In this document: positions 48,434-58,936 of the stretch, one piece after another | How the letters are laid out: each line of letters opens with the position of its first letter | Numbering within the stretch: the first letter of the stretch is position 1 | Program-made: the position numbers and the translations under genes | The notes under the pieces: generated by a model | The model's database searches: none | The model's input: the letters and a program-made list of their open reading frames with translations, nothing else | What the model was told of the DNA's origin: nothing | DNA from: Culex pipiens pallens | Taxonomy: Eukaryota > Arthropoda > Insecta > Diptera > Culicidae | Reading direction: 5' to 3' | DNA length: 64,000 bases | Assembly (NCBI RefSeq): GCF_016801865.2 | Contig: NC_068939.1 | Coordinates: forward strand, 152,960,240 to 153,024,239

Positions 48434-49572
48434 ATTTGGACCTTTGAGGCAGCTGAGTAGTCCCGCTGAGAATCACTTGATGGTCACTTCAGGAAAATTT
48501 GAGCAAGCTTGTTAAAAAAGGTGTTATTTAAAAAAAACAAGAATAATTACCTTTTTTTAATTTAAACAGGTGTCCCCTTTTTTGTAAAATTATGATTTCA
48601 AGAGTCATTTTAAAATAAGATTGCGGTTTTTTTTAACCAGCCTAACAAACAAGACCCAATCGACCATGTTTGTGTTTTTTTTTTTCTTTATGATGGGGGT
48701 GGGGGGTGGTGGACACACATTAAAAAAATAACAATGTTTTATTTCACTTTTGAAAACAAAAAAAAACCTGCTCTAAAATACTATTTTGGGAAATTTCATT
48801 TTTTTTTTTGTGGGATCACAAAAACATTTATTTTTAGCTGTGGCCCAGCAACTGTAAGGGCAAAATTATTTGGCAGTGATGCCATTTTTGAATGAAAAAA
48901 AAACAAGAAACTTGAAACAAAACTTTACATCATTTTTGACAATTGATGTGGATTTGGAATCGAAAAGAACTTTGCATGAATTTGGATAAATTACACCAAT
49001 TTAGAGATAAATGCAGATTTTTGCGAAAGTAATGCAATTTTTCAAAAAAAAAAATCAATGCATTAGCCGTTATTTTTTTAAGTTAACAAAATTTCCTTTA
49101 AATTTTTTTAAAATCTTTTTTCCGAATTTGGAATTTGAGACTAAGATTTAAAAAACGTTAATGCACAATTATTCCCTTTTTAAATGTTGGTCTCGAAATT
49201 CAACAGTTTTATCAAAAAGATCAGTGAAGTTTAATTTTTGACAGTGAGGATCGACACATTTATTTCTTAGATACCGGCATTTGAAGGTCAATCGTCATAT
49301 GCAGCTTTTTTTTTGCAAATTCAAAGGGTATTTACTGAAACCTTCGGAAAAATAATTTTTAAGGTGGAGACTGATGAAAATGTAAAAAAAAATTACAAAA
49401 AATCCAGCTTGAATATGGATTTATGTCGAAGAGTAATTATTAAAAATTTATCTGAATTTCTTCTTGATTACAAATCCAATTTAGCATACAAATAATTGAG
49501 TAAAATTTTGAATCATGTTTTCAAAGTTTTACAAAAGTTTTGATTATTTTAAAAAATGGCATCATTGCCAAA
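48434..49572. other. AT-rich spacer, no gene
   Basis: Decayed repeat-like DNA with long A and T runs; nothing coding. Confidence 0.4.
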
Positions 49573-50703
49573 CTGGGTGCTGAACAGTGGTTCGCAAATC
49601 GACCTCAATTTGGAACTGTCAAAGATGACCCAAATTACTGTTCGGCAAAAGTGGCAAGTATTGTAATCGATCATTGATTATAAATCAATTTATTTTGGCA
49701 AGCATAAAAAATCGGCGAAGTCGTAGCTTGAGGAATTGAAGTCAACAAAGGAAGGTAGAAAACGAAATCTGCATTTTTTTTGAAAAACTGTGTGACCTCC
49801 CAACTTTTGGCGTGCGCTTAAGAATCGCAAAATACTTGATTTACAGCAAAATGTAACATTTTAATATGCCCAAAATGTTTCAAAACCTATCACTTCAGCA
49901 TTCAAAAAATATGTCACGCTTGAGCTTGGTGTAGCTGTTGTAGTGTGGATCATTCGGAAATCACGTTACGCATTCTGTCTTTTCAGCACCCAGTTGCCAA
50001 AAAATGTATGCGCTTGTTGAGCCCTGGGTGATGAATAGAGAGAATGCGTAACGTGATTTTCGAATGATCCCACTTTGTTTACATTTACTACTTTAGCCTC
50101 CTGTTCAAGCACAAGCATGACTTTTTTCTTACTGATAAATTAGCTGTTTTATAATCAGTAGTATGTGTTTTATTTTGTCTAGTATTTGACATTTTTTGCT
50201 GGAAAATTGTGTATGTTTTCAAGTTTCGGTCAGTTAGAAGAGTTTTTAATTTTTACGGGTGACGAAGAACTGCAGAGAGGGTGTCAGCACTGCCGCAAAT
50301 TCCCTGGCTGATTTTGGAATCCGGCAGTTCTTCCTGGTCCAGCAAATAAACATCGCTAGTTCTAGCGAAGCTGATCCAACAAACAGAGAAAATTTTCACT
50401 AAACCAGTATGTTTTTAAAAAGAACCAAACATTAAAGACAGCTTCTGCAAGGGTACAACCGAATCGACTCCATAAACAACTTCCATTCATAATTTTAAAA
50501 AATGACGATCTCACCTTCAAATTACTTAAGAATTCTCAACTTCAACTTCAGGTCCTTAAAAGCCACAAATTTTTCATTCTTGCTAAAATTAAATTTTTTT
50601 TATGATCGATAACAATAATCTCTACATTTGGCGAACAGTAAATTGGTTCCACTTTGACAGTTTCAAATTGAGGCCGTTTTGCGAACCACTATTCAGCACC
50701 CAG
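49573..50703. mobile_element. TIR element between the P450 genes, about 1.13 kb
   Basis: Long inverted ends: ctgggtgctgaacagtggtt with acctcaatttggaactgtc on the left, mirrored at 50603-50703. Non-coding interior. A second, smaller TIR unit is nested inside. Confidence 0.7.
49942..50075. mobile_element. Small nested hairpin MITE
   Basis: gatcattcggaaatcacgtt at the left, mirrored by aacgtgattttcgaatgatc at the right. The loop contains two CAGCACCCAG-like motifs shared with the enclosing element. Confidence 0.65.
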
Positions 50704-51895
50704 GTTGAGCCATAGCTCAAATGTTGTCTATTTTATCCTCTAAAATGATCCAACAACGAAAATTTGCGTTATAAAGTTAATTTAAAAAAAGTATTTTTTT
50801 AGATTCTACATATTTTATCTCCAAACCTTTAACTTTGCCTAAGACACCAAATTGTTCCAAATTGATTACCATTAAATTATAAAAATGAAGTGTTGTAAAA
50901 TAAATATTGTATTATTTTTTACTCAAAACATGTTTGTAGAGGACCGATAACTTTATAAAATGCATAGAAAAAACTGTTTTGAAAATTTAAAGAAAGTAAT
51001 TTGGCATCTTTGAGAAAGTTGTTTGTAATGGTCTTTTCATCAATTTTGTTATAGTCTTTTTGGGCCTTTAAAACGCCTCGTAATTTTTTTATGTATTTGT
51101 GGGTGGTAGGAAAATGTTTGTCATAAAATATAGAGAACCTACCAATCGATTAAAAGACAATATATTTTGCTCGATTGGTATTTTCGTTTGACAGTTTTCG
51201 TGCTTCGATTGTTTTTCTTGGGATATGGGATAACTCCAGATTCTTTAAATAAATTTTAAACACTGTGCGCCATGATACCTGTCAAAATAAGTCATTAGAT
51301 TACACGAAAAATTCGAAAGAAACTAAGTTCAAAACAAACGGATTAGATTTTGATAAGAACGGGTGGTTAGTGATTTATGTCTCTTTATAATCCTTACAGA
51401 ATAGCCACTGAGTTTAAGTCTTGCACTTTGAATCACGATTTTCTTGTATATGATGATAGTCGGCACACTTAATTTCATGATTTATAAAGTTTCTTTTGAA
51501 AAGGTTCAATAAACCAAATTTATTTTACCCCTTTATGTGTTGTTAAAACCGCATTGAGTCAGCAGTATTCAAAAACATTTAAAAAGCAAAATCAATAAAG
51601 CAAAATCAATAAATAAAGTCTGTTGGACCTCTTTTTCGCTGATTTTCGCTATTTAAACAACTTATTTTGGAAAACCTTTGATAGAAACTTTCTTGCTCAC
51701 TTTCTATTGAGCTACTAATCACTTCATTTCAGATGAAAACTCTTTTCATGATCTCTTATTGAACGTCAAAGTGCTGATATGCCAAGGTTAGAGACACGAT
51801 GGAATTAGATGCTGTTCCCCAAGATATGTTTTTTTAAATATGCAATATTCAGCGTTTCAAGCATTAATACTATGGCTCTAAATCACTACGTCACG
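50704..51895. other. Spacer downstream of the 51896 stop, no gene
   Basis: AT-rich. The nearest AATAAA on the minus strand is at 51519-51524, about 370 bases past the stop, and could serve a long 3' UTR. Confidence 0.35.
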
Positions 51896-53603
51896 TCACA
51901 ACAGACTCCTTCGACTCAACGTCACCGCGTGCGGTCCCACAAGCTTCATCGAAAGCTCGAATCTAAACTTCATATCACTCTGCCGGATGTCGGTCCGAAT
52001 CTCGAACTCCGTCAACACCCTCGCCAGCATCGCCTTCAGCGCGTTCATCGCGTACTTGTGCCCGATGCAGATCCGGAAGCCTCCACTGAACGGCAGATAG
52101 GCGTACGGATGCCGCTCACGGACTGCGTCCACCAGGAACCGGTCCGGGTCGAACCGTTCCGGATCCGGACCCCAGACGTCCGGCCGCCGGTGCAAGGTGT
52201 AAAAGTTCATCGCCAGGATTTGGCCGGGAGGGATGTGGAATCCGTCCAGCTCGATGGGGCTCGTGGTTTGACGGGACACCAACGGCGCAACTGGGAACAG
52301 TCGAAGGGTTTCCTTAATCACACGCTCAGTGTACTCCAGGTTTTTGAGGGCTTCGGGGGTGAGCGGTTCGCCGCGGGGTGGGAGTACCTCACGTAGCTCG
52401 GTTACGACCTTATCCTGGACGTCTGGGTTTTGAGCAAGCATCAGACATACGTAGCAAAAGGCTTGTGCAGACGTTTCGTTGCCCTGGAATGTTGGGGAAG
52501 GTTAGGAAGTGACGATGACCTCAAGTCGTTAGCGCAACTTACTGCTGCAATCATGGTATACATGTGGTCCGAAACTTCTTTATCATCCAATGGCTTGCCA
52601 TTGAATCGGATGTTAAAAATTTCATCAAGGAAAATATTTGCCGTGAAGCAGCTGTCCAAATCATCTTCAGAATCGGTGTTGTTGTTGTTGTTTGAATCGC
52701 GAAGTTTCTGTCGACGTGCTTCGATTATGTTGTCTACGAATCCATTAACAATCTTGCGATAGCTCATCTCCTGTCGATAAGCATCCGTAAACTTGTAGAT
52801 CAGGTCCAGGAAGTTCTCGTAGTTCAGCAATCGCTTTCCTAGAATATTTTGGATGCTGGAAACGTAAAAAAAAAAAAATAGACGTTCAGGTAACCATCAG
52901 CATTAGGAGAAATTATACGAACCGTTCCAGATACTCCGTGTATTCCCGCTCGCCGGGAAGCTCCTCCAGCTTGGACCCGAGCGTCGTCGAGAAGACCATC
53001 TCCAGCGTACACTGTGCCGCGTAGTCCAGGATGTTGATCACGGTAGTCCCGTCCGCAACCGGGCGCAGCCTGTTGACCAGAGCTTGCGCTCGAGAATCAA
53101 ATCGGGGCACGAACCCGGCCAGAATCTTGGGACTGAACGAGGGATTCACCGCCTTACGAGTCTTCTTCCAGTAGGCTCCATCTTAACGTAGAACAGTTCG
53201 ATGAGCTTTTTGAACTCATCTTCTCAGTATCGTACTCACCTCGTTCCGAGATCAATCCTCGCCCGATTTGCATCAAGTCGTAAATAAACGGTTTGCTGTA
53301 CATCTCGTTGCTCGAAAGCACCTTCTGAATCACATCCGGATGTAGCAGCAGAATAACCGGAGTCGGTCCTATCTGGAGCCGGGCGATCCGCAGCGGCGTA
53401 GTGCAGAACCTGATCATGGTATGCAACGCCCGTTGCGTGTCCTGGCCGAAAAAGTACCGCGTGTGGGCCGTGTATCGCTTGGCCGACGGAGCCAACGGGA
53501 TTCGCCAGGCAAACCGGATACTGTACAGGTATTTCACCGAAATACCTATCAGTCCCACTAGCACCAGGTAGCACAAGTAACCAAACATCGAAACAGCAGC
53601 CAT
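51896..53603 (-). CDS. Cytochrome P450, CYP4 clan, probably CYP325 family (4 exons, 507 aa)
   Basis: Second microsomal P450, same strand and upstream of its paralogue. Exons: 53603-53240, 53181-52923, 52855-52543, 52483-51896; introns of 58, 67 and 59 bp, phases 1, 2 and 0. The second intron has a weak donor (gttcgt), but it is the only choice that keeps ...YLER-IQNILGKR in frame. The first intron's acceptor is taag. Seen in the protein: hydrophobic anchor (about 7-27), C-helix WKKTR (W126-R130), I-helix AAGNETS (311-317, Glu in the acidic position), ETLR (E370, R373), FDPDRF (423-428), haem loop FSGGFRICIG (444-453, Cys451). An Asn-rich then acidic stretch at about 262-275 is absent from the paralogue. 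The start is the ATG at 53601-53603, giving MAAVSMFGYL and a normal-length anchor. No motif is broken, so I read it as functional. Substrate unknown; detoxification or lipid metabolism is usual for the clan. Confidence 0.91.
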
Positions 53604-53624
53604 CGTGACGAAGGGACCACGCCC

Positions 53625-53630
53625 AACTGA
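53625..53630 (-). promoter_or_regulatory. Possible initiator (TCAGTT) of the upstream P450
   Basis: On the minus strand TCAGTT matches the arthropod initiator TCAGT and lies about 22-27 bases upstream of the ATG. No TATA box is visible about 30 bases further upstream. A short motif, so it could be chance. Confidence 0.25.
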
Positions 53631-54015
53631 CCACTGCTCAAACCGTTACCCTCGGAGATAAGCCTAACCCACCTACACCGCGGTCCGAGTTGGAGTCGAG
53701 AGAAAATCGATAGTTTTAAAGATATGAACAACTCTAATCGCCGCGACGATTCGCTTGGCTGATGCGCCGAAACTTTGACCAACTTTTGAAATGTCCTCTT
53801 CAGGGGGAGCCTCTCTTTCACATTGAATTGTCAAGGGTATTTTAGACGCAAAAGCCAGCAGAGCACGCAGTGTCCCAATCGGAAACTGTTTGATTTTAAT
53901 CAGTTTGGTTTGTCTTTGCTGCTGTGGACGTAGAGATAACCTTTTGGAAACTGAAGCTCAACTTTTTGTTCGTAATTACTTTGAACAGTTTGCTTAGGGG
54001 AGACTTTCCACAAGA

Positions 54016-54265
54016 GAGCAATTCTCTACGAGATCGGCCGATTTCGACCATTTTTTTTTTATTTGGCTCAAACTTTGTGGGGGCCATCGCAAATGACCAA
54101 AGAACCCAACTTGTGTCATTGGTTCACCCTTTAAAGTCTCCATATAATTTTGGCAGCTGTCCATTCAAAAATGGTACGTTATATTCAAAAATCAGCAAAC
54201 TTTTGAAGGAATTTTCTGGTGTCTTCGGCAAAGTTGTAGGTATTGATGAAGACTATTAAAAAAAT
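54016..54265 (+). repeat. GAGCAATTCTC family fragment
   Basis: gagcaattctctacgagatc followed by aactttgtgggggcc and tggcagctgtccattcaaaa, as in the other copies; cut off by a GGTCGAA-rich stretch (54270-54350). Confidence 0.6.
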
Positions 54266-54415
54266 GGATGTGCGACAAAAGGTCGAAGGACAAATCGTCG
54301 AATGGACGAAAGGTCGAATGCCAAAAGGTCGAAAGACATAAGGTCGAATGTGAAAAAATGAAATCTTTAATAATAATTATGAATTTCTAAAATATTCTTG
54401 AATTAATTTGAAATA

Positions 54416-55335
54416 CAGTCCAAACTCGACAATCCGAAGCCTCGATTATCCGAAGTTTCGATTATCCGAAGTTCAATTATCCGAAGGTTTGTATGGAACT
54501 TCGGATAATCGAATCATATTTTTTTATTTTCTTACTTTAAACATCAAATTTGAGTTCTGCGACCCCATTTTAGTCAAAATTGAATATTCGATTATCTTTT
54601 AAATTAAAAATGCATTTCTTCAAAATTTTATTGCCACCATTTTCAGCGCCATCTTGGATTTTAAAATTCTATATCATTTAGAGTAGTTTATGGGTTCTGT
54701 TACTTAAGCCCGTAAAAAAATAAACATGAAAACGAAATATTTTTTTTTTCGTGATTCGATTATCCAAAGATTCGATTATCCGAAGTGAAAATTTTCCAAG
54801 GCCCTCGGATAATCGAGGTTGGACCAATGCTTGAAAAGGGATCTATCACTGAATGGGACTGCTCGATATTCGACAGAACTTTCTGTCAGCGATCATTTCC
54901 CAAAACGATATTTAATCGCTGACACACCGTCGTTGCTTGGCGACGGTCAGTGAACGTAATCACGAAGACGAAACGAACGAAAAATGCCTCAAGCTCAAGC
55001 AGCCGCCCGAACGAGCCAACGTGCTCTTTCTCTTTCTCTCGTTTTTGTCTCTCTCTTCCTAATGTATGCTGCGTGGTGACAGGAGTCATATGATTGCTAT
55101 CATTGGAGAGATGATCGGAATCTCGGTAGAATGTCAAACGAACGCTCTCCAAGCGATTTTTCTCCTGGAGGGAAGTCAATGATTGTGTGAGTGACTTTGC
55201 GTAGCACTCATTCCTATGTGTGTGAAACGAACGAAAGTAGAATGTAAAAATCAGGTTGTCGTGGTGAAGACGATTGGAGTGTTCTGTCAGCTACCACCAA
55301 AGAAGTCGAAATTTCGCAAGCCCTGGTCTGGACTG
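54416..55335. mobile_element. Pogo/Tc1-like element with internal insertion
   Basis: Left end TA-CAGTCCAAAC; right end GTCTGGACTG-TA (55326-55337). Sub-terminal tcgattatccgaag units lie on the left and ctcggataatcgagg at 54799-54814, which looks like the right inner end of the original element. 54820-55320 is GC-richer, different in character, and probably a later insertion. No intact transposase seen. Confidence 0.45.
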
Positions 55336-55349
55336 TATTAAAATATTTT

Positions 55350-55792
55350 TTAAATTTTTATTTAATTTAAAAAAACAGCTTATTCTTGTTGTCGTAATAT
55401 TTTTGTGAGTTTTTCCATTCGTTCAAACATTTTTTTTTCCAAAAAAATGTACGACTTCTAAAATATTATTTATTTCTTTTTAAACAGCGTTTTCTTGACT
55501 GTCGTATTGTTTTTGTGAATTATTTAATTCTTTCAAACAAAAGCGGTTTTTTTCATAAAAAGTTAGCCTCTAAAATATTTTGAAAGTTATTATTTTATTT
55601 AAAAAAAAAAACCTTTTCTTGTTTGTCGTTATTTTTTGTGAGTTTTTCTTTTCTATCAAACATGAGCAGTTCTTTGAAAAAAAGTTTGACTTCTAAAATA
55701 TTTTGGAAGCTATGTTTATTTTTAAACGCTATTTTTTAAAGTATTCATTTTATTTAAAAAAAAACATATTCTTAATTGTCCTAATATTTTTG
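55350..55792. repeat. Degenerate tandem repeat, about 115-150-bp unit, 3-4 copies
   Basis: Each unit has attcttgttgtcgtaatatt, a gtgagtttttc-like block, a caaac segment and gacttctaaaatatt. Units begin near 55380, 55490, 55615 and 55768; the last is cut by element D. Confidence 0.65.
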
Positions 55793-55799
55793 GGAGTTT

Positions 55800-56600
55800 T
55801 TGCCTTCCTCACCTCACTGAGGAAAGGCTATAAAATCTCTCGAAAAATGAACTTCTTAAATAGGCCTCGTAGACCCACCTTCACGTATACATATCGACTC
55901 AGAATCAAATTCTGAACAAATGTCTGTGTGTGTATGGATGGACGTAGATTTTTTTTTCTCACTCACTTTTCTCGGAACTGGCTTGACCGATTTTGTCCGG
56001 ATCTATGTTTTTAGATCCGTCTACAGGTCCCATAGGTCATATTTTCATACCATTATGTTTAGTAAAGTACTTCAAAAGTTATGCTAAAAAAACGATTTTG
56101 ACTAAAGTTCGCAAGATTGTAAAAAGGGTGGTTTTTGTAAGAAAGGCCGTCATGCTATACATTTTTAGAAAGGTATTTGAAAGACCTTTCCAACGAGTCC
56201 AAAATATTGAAGATCTGATAACCCTATCAAAAGTTATAAGCACTTAAGTGTTATTTATAAACTTTTTGGAGGCCGAATCTCAGATATTTTGATGAAAACG
56301 TTGTCCGGATCTTTCATGCGACCTATCATTGGATAGGTATTCAAAACACCTTTCCAACGAGTCCAAAACATTGAAGATCTGACAACCCTATCAAAAGTTT
56401 TCAGCACTTTAGTGTTATTTATACACTTTTTGGAAGCCGGATCTCAGATATTTCGATGGAAATGATATCAGGGTCCATCATGCGACCCGTCGTTAGTTAC
56501 ATAATAGAAAGACCTTTCAAATGAGTCTAAATCATCGAAGATCTGATAAGCCTATTAAAAGTTATGAGTCCTTAATGTTGGCTAAATCTCTTATAATTCC
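55800..56600 (+). repeat. Element D copy with three internal units
   Basis: Starts gccttcctcacctcactgag. Three units of about 180 bases share cctttccaacgagtccaaaa and attgaagatctgataac, corresponding (inverted) to the two units at 21938-22230. Confidence 0.65.
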
Positions 56601-56729
56601 TCTGAAGTTTCCAAAAAGAAAAATACAGATCAAGTTCTGCACTTTAAAAAAAATACGTTATTTATTGAATCTTTATTCATTCATCAATAAAAAAGAACAA
56701 GAACTTAAGCGTATGATCGGTGTCAAATG

Positions 56730-56735
56730 TTTATT
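56730..56735 (-). terminator. Poly(A) signal AATAAA
   Basis: AATAAA on the minus strand directly after the stop codon of the candidate terminal exon; its position is the main reason to take that exon seriously. Confidence 0.35.
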
Positions 56736-56736
56736 T

Positions 56737-56902
56737 TCACAATAAAACCAAATGTTTCTTTCCAACGGAGCAGGATTCGTACACAGGCCTGGTCTGCGCC
56801 CGGAAGACCACCTCCCAGTAGGCACAGTTGGGACAGGCTTGCTCCTTTTCCGCTGCAGCGTCAGATCCGATATTTCGTCCTTCCCGTTGTGGGTCAGCTC
56901 GA
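56737..56902 (-). CDS. Possible 3'-terminal coding exon of an unidentified gene
   Basis: On the minus strand a strong acceptor (ccttcttcctttcag, with tctaac-like branch sequence upstream) ends at 56903. The following frame reads RADPQREGRNIGSDAAA, then ACPNCAYWEVVFRAQ and YESCSVGKKHLVLL, and stops at 56737-56739. An AATAAA signal on the same strand lies at 56730-56735, almost touching the stop. Codon third positions in the middle are strongly G/C, as in the P450 exons and unlike the surrounding DNA. The CPNC pair hints at a metal-binding knuckle. I do not recognise the protein and cannot place upstream exons, which would lie at higher coordinates. A second frame (ELTHNGKDEISDLTL...) is also open, so the frame choice is uncertain. 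Confidence 0.35.
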
Positions 56903-58936
56903 CTGAAAGGAAGAAGGAAGGGTTAGACCGCCAGTCATGGATTTTGTAAAATAACTTAATCAACTTAATTTTTCTGGGAAAATTCCAAAAAAATTGCAAA
57001 ATCAAATTTACATAAAAATGAGGGCAAAAAAATGTATGCATGCAATTTTGATTTTTTCCAAAAATCACTCGGCGGCAGAATTTTTAACCATACTTCTTTA
57101 TGACTCAAAATTTGCGGTTTTCAGCCTCCCAAAACATATAAATAAACTCGAAAATAAACATACGAATTTTGGGAGTTTCAGTGTTTGTGAAACGCTCATG
57201 AAGAGCTCTTCTATCTCACGCACGAGGTCGGTGAAAAAAGCTCAAAAAATCATCATCTTGATTTTTTGGCGGAAAATATATTTCACAACTACACTTGCAG
57301 GTGCATTGTCACACGTTGAAAAATGACTTGTCACTTTTTATAGATGGGCAATGTGGGTTAACATAATGAAATAAATTTATTTAAGTGGTTCTAACAAGGA
57401 GATTCGCATAAAATCTTCAGCCGATTGCTTTTTTTCAGAAGTTCGGGAGCAATTTTCTTTTGCGTTTTTCGCCTCCTCTCTCTCTCTTTCGCGGGTGAAG
57501 AAATTTCGAAACAGTTTTTTTTTGCTTCACAGCCATGTCTTTTTTTGTGATTATATCTGAAAATTCAAACAGCTGACCCCTCTCGATTCTTTTAATAAAA
57601 CAAATCCAAAAGGGGTCCTTCTCCGCCAACCCACACAGCAATTGTCCTGACCTCTCTTCGATTTCCTTAAAACTTTGCTCTAACGGGTAATTTTGGTTCT
57701 TGATCACGAATCCTTGGTCCTTTTTTCATACCGCTAAGGCAAATGTGTTGAAAACAAACTAAAAATGTTTTAAATTTCCTTCTTTTTCAGGTACTTTCAA
57801 CCAAACAAATGCCGGGAAAATGTTCTGACAGGTATTACAACAACGGTAAAGAAAATATTGCCAGCAAAATGATTACCATCCATCCTCACCTCCAAAAGCA
57901 AGGTAACAAAGCAACGCAAATCAAATTCCGAAGAAATCTCTTCCCGCCCCATAATCCTGACAAATCCTTTTCACTTTACGAACGCACGCGTTCCTTGCGA
58001 GATTTCATTTCCACAGTAAGCGGCATGTTCTATATGTTGGTCTTCTGGGGGAGGGGCGGCCGGCTAAAGCTCTTCTCTTCCCAAATGAACTACACTTTAT
58101 TACCGCGGGAAGGCACTTCTGGCTTCCACCACCGCCACCGCCGGAAGTAGGAAAAATAAAAGCGCTATTTTTTCGCACATTCATTCACAACGTGTGCGAA
58201 TCGCTTCATTCATCTCGGAAAGAAGCTAAAGCACTCAATTTGGGTTAAGCTTTTTCGTACGCAATTTTGCGTTAGGGTGATCGGACTAATAACATGCTCT
58301 TTTACAAAAAAATTGAAATTGAATTAGATTTATTTACCTATTCAATTATATTTGTTAAATGTTTCGTAACAAATTTACTATCCTTACAAAAATTTAAAGA
58401 AAAATTGACTTGGAAATTTTTTTTATTAAATGTACATTATTCTAAGAAATTACAAAAAATTTCACTTAAGGAACGATATTTAACGACAGTGCTGCTAGAT
58501 AGTCAAACTTTGTGAGTTACCTCAAAAATTAAAAAATGAATCCTGTATTCAATACATTGAGGTAGATCAATACGAGAATTTCAATAAAATTTCCTTACTT
58601 AACCTTGAAAAGTTTATAAATTTTCACTTAGTTGCTCATTATGTTAAACAGTGTTGCCACATAAATTAACATAAATGTTAATGGAATGTAATTTACATTA
58701 AAATTATTCAACACTCATTGAGAAAAGCATCAAATTCGACATTGACGAACACCCTAACCAACACGCGAATCGATTGGCAGCGAGCTGGCCCGTCAGACTA
58801 TTCCAAATTGACTGACACAATGACAGGTGGCAAAACACACACACGCGCGCTCGCCCTTTTTCACAATATGGGAAATCGCTTCGGTTTCCGTTTCCTCACC
58901 GGAAAATTTTCCGTCTTTTTACGGCTTCCTATAGGG
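56903..58936. other. Mostly unique DNA upstream of the candidate terminal exon
   Basis: Contains a diverged GGTAATTCTC-family fragment at 57609-57740 (tccttctccgccaacccaca). Frames of 90-113 codons near 57.5-58.1 kb lack recognisable features. Confidence 0.4.
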
